From NC2004 sp050874905 (lineage in GTDB: Bacteria; Bacillota; Clostridia; Lachnospirales; Lachnospiraceae), in assembly GCA_050874905.1 (NCBI GenBank), contig JBNMLP010000007.1, positions 61,906 to 125,905 on the forward strand: DNA of 64,000 bases. Direction: 5' to 3'. The position numbers and the translations under genes were made by a program. A model generated the notes under the pieces. It made no database searches. It was not told the DNA's origin and worked only from the letters and a program-made list of their open reading frames with translations. Positions 7,373 through 14,664 of this stretch are shown piece by piece. Position 1 is the first letter of the stretch. Every line of letters begins with the position of its first letter.

Positions 7373-8233
7373 CTAAAAATCTCCTTCGCACGTATAGCTT
7401 CCCAAAATCTGAAACTGTGCTGTTTCATTTTGCAGCTGATAAAGCAATGCTTTTGTTTCTGTCTCCAAAAGATTGGCATTGATCTCTACATAAAATTCAT
7501 AGTTCCAGTCCTTTTCCTGATTGGGACGGGAATGGATCTCTGTCAGGTTGACATTGTAATCGGAAATCATCGATAAAATGCTTGCCAGCGCACCACTTTT
7601 ATTCGGGCAGACAAACATCATCTTAATACGGTTATGCTCCTTTTGTGCCAGAAGCGTTTTTCCAAACTGTACCACCTTTTTGCGGATGCCATGATCCCAG
7701 ACGATCTCACAGCGGTTGATATAAAAATGATGCTCTACCAAAAGCGTGTGCAGCTCATTGACCGCCGCTACACTGACATTTTCCAAAATACCAATTCCGG
7801 CTTCCACTTCTCCCTGCTCGATCAGATCTGCGATCTCCTCATAGGAATCCACCGTTGTCACCTGATCCTTTGACAGCATGCTGCAGATATAAAGCTCTGT
7901 CTTTTTCATTGCTGCACTTTTGATCGCACACTCCTTCGTTTCGTATTCAATCTGAAAACAGTCCCGCAAGGCAAGTGTTCTGCCGTACTGGTACTTGCGG
8001 CTCACTTCCATGATCCGTTTGATCAAAGCGATATATTCCTTGCGGATGTCCCCTTCCACATCTTTGGAAAGCTTTTCAATGATCTGATTCTCCCGTTCCG
8101 GCTTTAAAATGGTATCTCCCGTTTCTGCCTTCACCTGTGCCACCTGATCAGCAAGCTCCATCCGCTCCTGAAACAGTGCTTTGATCTGACTGTCTACCCG
8201 GTCAATATTGATCCTTACTTCCTCTAATGTCAT
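7373..8233 (-). CDS. Chorismate mutase fused to a shortened prephenate dehydratase-like region and an ACT domain
   Basis: 286 residues. Residues 1-85 are an AroQ chorismate mutase (MTLEEVRINIDRVDSQI, LFQERMELADQVAQVK, ERENQIIEKL). Residues 105-190 resemble only part of a prephenate dehydratase (EAGIGILENVSVAAVNELH corresponds to the PIENSxxGxVxE segment). Residues 200-280 are an ACT domain (NKSGALASIL, TEIHSRP). Typical bifunctional P-proteins are about 370 residues; the first lobe with its GxEGxYS motif and the catalytic TRF motif are not seen. So mutase activity is likely, dehydratase activity doubtful. The ACT domain suggests feedback control by an aromatic amino acid. The ATG at 8233 follows GGAGGAAG. 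Confidence 0.8.
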   Translation of the reverse strand: MTLEEVRINIDRVDSQIKALFQERMELADQVAQVKAETGDTILKPERENQIIEKLSKDVEGDIRKEYIALIKRIMEVSRKYQYGRTLALRDCFQIEYETKECAIKSAAMKKTELYICSMLSKDQVTTVDSYEEIADLIEQGEVEAGIGILENVSVAAVNELHTLLVEHHFYINRCEIVWDHGIRKKVVQFGKTLLAQKEHNRIKMMFVCPNKSGALASILSMISDYNVNLTEIHSRPNQEKDWNYEFYVEINANLLETETKALLYQLQNETAQFQILGSYTCEGDF

Positions 8234-8309
8234 GTGCACTTCCTCCTGCCGCAATTTATTCTCTATTTCATAATGCCACAAAAAGGAAAAAAGTGCAATT
8301 TTTTGCCTG

Positions 8310-9296
8310 TCACACCTGATTCTCCATCGACACCTGATCATTTTCATATTCCACGGCGTTTTTCAGTGTCGTTCTGGCAATCGCCATCAGTGCTTCCTTT
8401 GTCAAAAATCCCTGATGGGAGGTGACGATCACATTCGGGAAAGAAAGCAGACGTGCCGTGATCGAACTTTCGAGAAGGTCACATTCCCGGTTTTCAAACA
8501 CGTTATTTGCCTCCTCCTCGTACACATCCAGTCCCACACCAAAAAAGCGTCCCTCGCGGATTCCCTGTATCAACGCTTCCGTATGCACAAGTGCGCCGCG
8601 TCCGGTATTGATCAGGATCACATCCTGTTTCATTTTGTGGATCGTATCTGTATCGATCAAATGGTAGGTCTCATCCGTCAATGGACAATGCAGAGAGAGC
8701 AGATCACTCTGTTTTAGCACCTCTTCCATACTTTTATAAGAAACGAACGAAAGCTCCGGGTTTGGATACGCATCATAGGCGATCACCTTCATCCCGAACC
8801 CGGCACAGATCCTGCACATGGCAGCTCCAATGCGCCCCGTTCCGATAATGCCCGCTGTTTTCTGATAAAATGTCATCCCCGTCAATCCAACTAAGCTGAA
8901 ATTATTCTCCCGTACCTTGATATAACTTTTGTGAATGTGGCGATTGACCGAAAGAGCCAGTGCCATCGCATGTTCCGCTACCGCCTCCGGAGAATATCCC
9001 GGCACTCTGAGTACGGTAATGTTACATTCCTTTGCAGCCGCAAGATCAACATGATTGAACCCGGCACACCGCAGCAGCACCAGTCCAATGCCATACTCTT
9101 TCAATTTTTGTAAAACCAAAGCAGATAACGTAGAATTGACAAAGGCACAGACTGCATCGCAGCCCTTCGCGAGCACTACCGTAGTCAGATCAAGATCTGC
9201 CTCCTGATATATAATTTCCACGCCGGGAAATTTTACCCGCTCCTGTTCAAACGAATCTTCATCATAGCGCGCCGTATCATACATCATAATTTTCAT
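8310..9296 (-). CDS. D-2-hydroxyacid dehydrogenase (D-lactate dehydrogenase-like)
   Basis: 328 residues of the D-isomer-specific 2-hydroxyacid dehydrogenase family. The NAD fold has GIIGTGRIGAAMCRI near residue 149 on. The catalytic triad is visible: Arg in INTGRGALVHT, Glu in GLDVYEEEANN, His in VTSHQGFLT. The enzyme reduces a 2-oxo acid to the D-hydroxy acid with NADH. The length and DVYEEE motif fit D-lactate dehydrogenase (LdhA), but the family also contains phenyllactate dehydrogenases, and the gene leads a run with a chorismate mutase 76 bases downstream. Phenylpyruvate or hydroxyphenylpyruvate is therefore a possible substrate. Confidence 0.88.
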   Translation of the reverse strand: MKIMMYDTARYDEDSFEQERVKFPGVEIIYQEADLDLTTVVLAKGCDAVCAFVNSTLSALVLQKLKEYGIGLVLLRCAGFNHVDLAAAKECNITVLRVPGYSPEAVAEHAMALALSVNRHIHKSYIKVRENNFSLVGLTGMTFYQKTAGIIGTGRIGAAMCRICAGFGMKVIAYDAYPNPELSFVSYKSMEEVLKQSDLLSLHCPLTDETYHLIDTDTIHKMKQDVILINTGRGALVHTEALIQGIREGRFFGVGLDVYEEEANNVFENRECDLLESSITARLLSFPNVIVTSHQGFLTKEALMAIARTTLKNAVEYENDQVSMENQV

Positions 9297-9401
9297 GCTG
9301 CACCCCTCATTTCCTTTTTATTTCTTACTATCTCCCAAATAGGAAATCCTATACAGCATGTCCTCCCCCGATCATGGCAAGGAGGATTCCAATTCCGATG
9401 A

Positions 9402-12155
9402 CTACCGGTTTTCCTGTTCATAAATTGGCATATTTATTTTTGCGCAGAACAGGTCTGCATTGATCTCAATATCAAAGGTTCCTCCACATACTTCTGTAAA
9501 GCTGTTGGCAATCGCCACCCCAAGTCCGGAACCTTCCGTGCTTCTGGAAACATCGCCCCGGAAGAACCGTTCCATCACCTGTTCCTTTGTAAAGTTAAGT
9601 TCTTCTTTCGACATATTTTTAATGGTAAAGCATGCCTGCCCCTCATCCTTCGTAAGATCCACATAGACACGGCTGTTCTCCATCGAATACTTTAAAGCAT
9701 TCAGGATCAGGTTTTGCAGTACCCGGTATAAACGTCCTCCATCGGAGTATACGGGAACATTTTCCTGCACATGCACCTTAAATTCCAATGTGGTTTTGTC
9801 AATCTCCTCCTGCATATCTGCCAGCGTCTGAAGCACCAGCTTGGAAAGATCGATCTCCTGAAACTGGATCGGCAGATTGCCGCTGGATGCCTTGGAAAGA
9901 TCAAACAGATCCTGGATCATATTTTTCAAACGGTAGGATTTGCGTTTTAATATTCTGACATAATCCGCTTCCACAGCAGGCAGATCCTTGGAATCGGCCA
10001 GCAGATCCACATAATTGATGATCGAGGTAAGCGGTGTTTTGATGTCATGCGACACATTGGATACCAGTTCGATCTTCATCCGCTCCGAACGCATGGTTTC
10101 TTCCATGGCATGTATCATGCCACCCCTGATCGCAGCAAACTGTTCTTCTGCCTGAAAACCATAAAATTTCTTTGGCAGCTCCACCTGTGTTTCAAAATCA
10201 CCATTTCCCATCAGATCAAGCTGGTGCTGGATACCGTTGATCCCTATAATAAAGGTACGCAAAAAGCGCAGATAGGAAAACAGTTCCACAAACAGGATCA
10301 CCCCTGCTGCGATCGCAATAAATGTCCAGACCGAAAGGGTACATTTTACTCCAAAGATCGTGGCAGAGAACTGGTACACCGGAAGGTGTGAACCAAATAT
10401 TCCAACCACAAACAAAAGGAGCAGACAGATTCCTTCGATTATGGTAAATATGATTACCTGCCGCTGCAGATAAAATCCCATTCCAAGAGCCTGATAATAC
10501 TGTGCCTTCCGCATGATCCGTCTTGCCTGGTTATCCGCAATTCTTTGGATAATAGAATGACGAAACAAACTGTCCTTATCTCTTTTTGCAAGACAGATGG
10601 AGCAAAATACAATCAGCAGCAGCAGAGTACCAAATCCACCCAGCCATATTCGTTGTGCCTGAGCAGTAAAGCAGGCATAAAGGGACTGCCCAACTCCAAA
10701 TAAAAGCACCAACAATAATACGATTCTTACTTCTACCGGAAGAAACAAAAGTCCTCCGATACGAAGATAGGTCTCTTTCGGTCTTCCTTTGTTCACCATA
10801 CGATACCGCGCAAACAGAAAAAGCTGAAGAAAAAACAGCACCGGGATCACATTAAATAATATACGGATATAAAATGCAGTTGTTTCATATTTAAAAAATG
10901 GGGAATCCACATTTAAGAGCGAGCTTTTCTGATCCGCAAAAAGTCCCACGGAAAAACTGCCTACCGTGAGTCCCGACGGGATCATCTGCTTTTTTTCTGC
11001 TGTTTTATACTTCATTTCCAAACTGCCATTTAGATACCCCTGTTTATAAACATTGCGACTTTCTGGAAGTATCGCATAATATGTGGTTTCTGATCCATAA
11101 CGTTTCCGGTAAAGATCGCAGTAGGTCTGATTTCCACGAAAATATGTCCCCCCATAATTACGACCGGATAAAAAGAGCAGCGGTGTTTTTTCCGGCAGCG
11201 TGTCCGCCAGCGCATATACACTATTATATACTTCCTGTATACTAATATTACTTCCTTCCGTAATATCCGGAGTACCCTGACTAACAGCTTTTACGTAGGT
11301 CATATTCGCCTGCGCCGTGTGCTTGCCGCTTTCATCGGTAAAAACATAACAGAACGGATCAGAAAGAGAAACTTTTTTATTTCTTTCGATCCGATTCAAA
11401 ATAACTACCTGTTCCGGTACAGCATCTGACGTCACACGCTCTGTGACAAGACCGTCTTCCCCATAGATCGTATCATCATAGTCTGCCGTGTAATCCACGT
11501 AGGCATACTGGATCCCTCCTGCTATTTTTGTCAAATGGTTATAATTTTTCTCCCAGAATTTATGATCACCGATCATCAGATCACGGAGCTTGATGGAACC
11601 ATCCTTATACATCACCTTACACAGTCTGGTTTCTTTTTTCCCGGATGGCACGTTTCCAAGTCCTGTTCCCACGATATTATAAGAACCTGCTTTGGAAGAG
11701 GAGTAGCGATCTCCCAGATCATATAATGTATAATCTATCCCAAACTGGGATACGCTTGTTGTGTCCTGTTTTGATGTTTTCACCACGATCTGATTCGCCT
11801 TATTAAAATTCAGATTCTGAAAAATGTACACTCCCTTTTTTTTCGATAACGCATTCACCCTTTTATAAAGTGCTTTTGTATCCCTGCCATCTTCAAAATG
11901 ATAGCCCTTGCGGTAAAGGGTATCTTGTACCAGGTCATGAAAAGACTCTACTACATCATTCGCATAATTGGCATCATTCCGATAGGTATGATCTGCCATA
12001 TCCAAAATACCGGAGGACTGAAAATTCTTCTGATACAACCATCCTCCCAAAATGAGGGATGCGATCATCAGAACAAACACGATCCCTGCGGTCAGAAGAT
12101 ACCCTCTTCCCTTTGTTTCTTTCTCTTTACTGCTTCGTTTCCAATTTATAGCCAA
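9402..12155 (-). CDS. Large membrane sensor histidine kinase
   Basis: 917 residues. One membrane helix (about 18-40), a large outside domain (about 41-425), then five helices (about 428-449, 470-495, 505-523, 565-588, 606-628), a HAMP-like linker, and the kinase core. The phosphorylated His is H703 in SNVSHDIKTPLTSIINYVDLL. The ATPase part has the N box LQNLILNALKYS, then the G2 motif GSGLGVAIANS. The kinase is much longer than usual because of the outside domain, which I do not recognise. Its start overlaps the end of the response regulator gene by 29 bases, so the two are cotranscribed and form a pair. Position after an ABC export operon suggests it senses the transported substrate or envelope stress. 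Confidence 0.88.
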   Translation of the reverse strand: MAINWKRSSKEKETKGRGYLLTAGIVFVLMIASLILGGWLYQKNFQSSGILDMADHTYRNDANYANDVVESFHDLVQDTLYRKGYHFEDGRDTKALYKRVNALSKKKGVYIFQNLNFNKANQIVVKTSKQDTTSVSQFGIDYTLYDLGDRYSSSKAGSYNIVGTGLGNVPSGKKETRLCKVMYKDGSIKLRDLMIGDHKFWEKNYNHLTKIAGGIQYAYVDYTADYDDTIYGEDGLVTERVTSDAVPEQVVILNRIERNKKVSLSDPFCYVFTDESGKHTAQANMTYVKAVSQGTPDITEGSNISIQEVYNSVYALADTLPEKTPLLFLSGRNYGGTYFRGNQTYCDLYRKRYGSETTYYAILPESRNVYKQGYLNGSLEMKYKTAEKKQMIPSGLTVGSFSVGLFADQKSSLLNVDSPFFKYETTAFYIRILFNVIPVLFFLQLFLFARYRMVNKGRPKETYLRIGGLLFLPVEVRIVLLLVLLFGVGQSLYACFTAQAQRIWLGGFGTLLLLIVFCSICLAKRDKDSLFRHSIIQRIADNQARRIMRKAQYYQALGMGFYLQRQVIIFTIIEGICLLLLFVVGIFGSHLPVYQFSATIFGVKCTLSVWTFIAIAAGVILFVELFSYLRFLRTFIIGINGIQHQLDLMGNGDFETQVELPKKFYGFQAEEQFAAIRGGMIHAMEETMRSERMKIELVSNVSHDIKTPLTSIINYVDLLADSKDLPAVEADYVRILKRKSYRLKNMIQDLFDLSKASSGNLPIQFQEIDLSKLVLQTLADMQEEIDKTTLEFKVHVQENVPVYSDGGRLYRVLQNLILNALKYSMENSRVYVDLTKDEGQACFTIKNMSKEELNFTKEQVMERFFRGDVSRSTEGSGLGVAIANSFTEVCGGTFDIEINADLFCAKINMPIYEQENR

Positions 12156-12834
12156 TACCCCACACCACCTTTATATATTCCGGTTCCTTTGGATTGAGTT
12201 CCAGTTTTTCCCGGATCCTTCTAATATGAACCATGACAGTATTTTCAGATGCATACGCTTTTTCCTTCCATACATTTTCATAAATATCCTCCGAAGAAAA
12301 TACCTTGCCCGGTGCACTGAAAAACAGTTCTACGATCTTGAGTTCTGTAGCAGTCAGATTTACCGCCTGTCCATCTGCATAAACCGTACGAAGCTCCCGG
12401 TCATAGGCGAGTCTTCCTACCGTGATCAAAGAACTGCTGTTATCTGCTTTGGAATAATCACCAAGCGTTGTATAGCGGCGGATCTGCGATTTTGCCCGTG
12501 CGACCAGCTCCAATGCATTAAATGGTTTTGCAATGTAGTCATCTGCCCCGATACTTAAACCTAATATCTTGTCGGTATCCTCCGTTTTTGCACTCATGAC
12601 AATGATCGGCAGATTGCGTTCCTGCCGGATCTTCATGATGGCAGAAAAACCATCCAGATTCGGCATCATCACATCCATGATGATCAGTTTCAGATCCTTC
12701 TCCTCTGCGACCACCTCTAATGCCTCTAATCCGTCATAGGCGGTTTTTACGAGAAATCCTTCCTTCTCCAGGCGGATCTTTACTGCCTCCACAATCTCTC
12801 TATCGTCATCTACTACTAATATTGTTTCATTCAT
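12127..12834 (-). CDS. OmpR-family response regulator
   Basis: 235 residues. Receiver domain 1-120 with acidic pocket DDD (10-12), phospho-acceptor D54 in IIMDVMMPNLDG, and the switch Lys in AKPFNALEL. The winged helix DNA-binding domain (about 135-235) carries LTATELKIVELFFSAPGKVF and NTVMVHIRRIREKL. It forms a pair with the overlapping kinase gene. It likely binds direct repeats, and a set of CTTA repeats with 10-11 base period lies in front of the operon's first gene (see 21045-21075), suggesting autoregulation. Confidence 0.92.
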   Translation of the reverse strand: MNETILVVDDDREIVEAVKIRLEKEGFLVKTAYDGLEALEVVAEEKDLKLIIMDVMMPNLDGFSAIMKIRQERNLPIIVMSAKTEDTDKILGLSIGADDYIAKPFNALELVARAKSQIRRYTTLGDYSKADNSSSLITVGRLAYDRELRTVYADGQAVNLTATELKIVELFFSAPGKVFSSEDIYENVWKEKAYASENTVMVHIRRIREKLELNPKEPEYIKVVWGIGYKLETKQ

Positions 12835-12891
12835 TTTATTCTCGTTCTCCTCAATGTTTTCTATCTTATGATTATAACATAAAACATAGTA

Positions 12892-13968
12892 TTACACATC
12901 CTTCGGATTGGAGATTACAATTTTTCCGTCAACAAGTTCCAGTCTTAAATTATTGCCTGTCAAATGAAGTTCTTTTAACATGTCTGCATTGATCTGGATA
13001 CGGTCATTTCGATCGAGCACCGCAAATTCTTCATGTGTTTTTTCTATATCACTGAATTGCTGTTTGATCGTATCATCCGCAAAGCTTCCCACTTCGTCCA
13101 GCTGTTTTTGTATACTTTCTTTCATCCGCTGTTCACTGCTGATATTTCCATCCTTGATCCGCACGACACGGTTTACTTTATTTGCCAGATTCGGATCATG
13201 TGTTACGATCACGATCGTCAGATGCAGCTCCTGGTTCAATGTTCGAAACAGATCTAATATCATCGAAGCAGTCTTCTGATCCACGGCTCCTGTCGGCTCA
13301 TCCGCAAGAAGCAGTTCCGGATCATTTGCCAGCGCGATCGCAATGGCAATGCGCTGCTGCTCCCCACCGGAAAGCTCATTCAGTCTGCGATCCTTCTTAT
13401 GTGCCATGCCAACCTGCTCCAGCAGCTTTAGTGCTTTCGCTTTCGTATCCGTATTCTTCTGTTTTCTATCAAGCAGCATGGGAACCTCCACGTTTTGCAG
13501 TGCAGTCAGATACGGAAATAAATTTCTCGCATTATTCTGCCAGACAAATCCAACCGTTTTTTTCTTATAGTAGACAAGCTCTTCTTCACTCATGCGGAAC
13601 AGATCTTTTTCGCCCACATACAGTCTCCCGGCAGATGGTTTGGCAAGTCCTCCGATCATATTGAGCAGAGTAGATTTTCCACTTCCGCTGTTTCCTATGA
13701 TCGCCATCATCTCTCCACGTTTTACCGTAAGATCCAGTCCGGACAGTGCCATAACCTCAATCTCATCGGTCTTGTAGATTTTGACTAAGTTCTCACAGCG
13801 GATCATTTCATCTGCTGCCTGCGTAACATCCGCATTTGCCTGTTTTTGACGTTTCCGGTAATCCACCATTTCCCGGATCTTTTTTGCCGCCTTACCGTTC
13901 GTTATAAAGGACGGTTTTTTCTTCTCTCTTCCTGCCTTGCTCTCTTTTTTCAAAACTGGCTTTTTCAT
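12892..13968 (-). CDS. ABC transporter ATPase (LolD/MacB type) with a C-terminal AbrB-like domain
   Basis: 358 residues, about 120 longer than ordinary LolD-type ATPases. Residues 1-50 are a basic, Lys-rich tail. The ATPase (about 55-275) has Walker A GNSGSGKST (92-100), signature LSGGEQQR (199-206), Walker B LLLADEP (219-225) and switch His in VTHDPN. Residues 315-355 (AVLDRNDRIQINADMLKELH, then LELVDGKIVISN) read like a swapped-hairpin AbrB/SpoVT domain. The gene overlaps the next ATPase gene by 4 bases. With that ATPase and the FtsX-type permease it should power an export or mechanotransmission complex. The C-terminal domain could bind DNA or a partner protein; inference only. Confidence 0.85.
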   Translation of the reverse strand: MKKPVLKKESKAGREKKKPSFITNGKAAKKIREMVDYRKRQKQANADVTQAADEMIRCENLVKIYKTDEIEVMALSGLDLTVKRGEMMAIIGNSGSGKSTLLNMIGGLAKPSAGRLYVGEKDLFRMSEEELVYYKKKTVGFVWQNNARNLFPYLTALQNVEVPMLLDRKQKNTDTKAKALKLLEQVGMAHKKDRRLNELSGGEQQRIAIAIALANDPELLLADEPTGAVDQKTASMILDLFRTLNQELHLTIVIVTHDPNLANKVNRVVRIKDGNISSEQRMKESIQKQLDEVGSFADDTIKQQFSDIEKTHEEFAVLDRNDRIQINADMLKELHLTGNNLRLELVDGKIVISNPKDV

Positions 13969-14654
13969 GAAACCCCCTCCTTTTTCCGGTCAGAGATCAC
14001 CTTTCCATCACTCAGCTCATAAAGCACGTCTGCTGCCTCCATCAGATCAACACTGTGTGTCGTCATAACAACAGTACACCCTTCTTCTTTGATCAGGTCT
14101 TTAAAGATCTTTACCACACGAAGGGCAGACATCGTATCAAGCTCAGCCGTTGGCTCATCGGCAAAGATCACTTTTGGCTTATGACAGATCGCTCTTGCGA
14201 TCGCTACACGCTGCTGCTCACCACCAGACATTTCTGCCGGATAATGATGCATCCGTTCTGCCAGTCCTACCTTTTCCAGGCACTCATAAGCCCGTTGTTT
14301 CCGCCCCTTTTTCACCCCTGCCAGACGAAGGGCGTATTCCACATTTTCATATGCGGTCATGATCGGGATCAAAGCTACTGCCTGAAATACAAAACCTATC
14401 TCATACCGCCTGAGCTGCTCTTTTTCTTTTTCGGAAAGTGTTGTCAGCTCATATTCATCAAACCGCACGGAACCGTTACTTGCGGTATCCAGTGCACTCA
14501 AAATATTGAGTAATGTTGTTTTTCCGGAACCGGAACGCCCCTTTAACATTGTTAACGTCCCATCCGGAATCTCCACCTCCACATTGTGTAATGCATAAAA
14601 ATCATTTCCGTCCGGGAGTCTATATATCTTATCAATTCCTGTTGCTCGTATCAT
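13965..14654 (-). CDS. ABC transporter ATPase (LolD/MacB type)
   Basis: 229 residues from the ATG at 14654, which has AGGAGGTG about 5 bases upstream; a TTG at 14678 overlaps the permease stop and lacks a site. Walker A GRSGSGKTT, signature MSGGEQQR, Walker B VIFADEP and switch His in TTHSVDL are all intact. The fold is that of ATPases pairing with FtsX/MacB permeases. It lies 10 bases after the permease gene and overlaps the second ATPase by 4 bases. Two different ATPases beside a single permease gene suggest a heterodimeric ATPase pair. Confidence 0.9.
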   Translation of the reverse strand: MIRATGIDKIYRLPDGNDFYALHNVEVEIPDGTLTMLKGRSGSGKTTLLNILSALDTASNGSVRFDEYELTTLSEKEKEQLRRYEIGFVFQAVALIPIMTAYENVEYALRLAGVKKGRKQRAYECLEKVGLAERMHHYPAEMSGGEQQRVAIARAICHKPKVIFADEPTAELDTMSALRVVKIFKDLIKEEGCTVVMTTHSVDLMEAADVLYELSDGKVISDRKKEGVS

Positions 14655-14664
14655 CCTGCACCTC

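Noticed and set aside
9297..9401. A tiny hydrophobic peptide gene between the kinase and hydroxyacid dehydrogenase genes
   Set aside because: The frame reading VVIGIGILLAMIGGG has no start codon with a ribosome site; its only ATG leaves too few residues.
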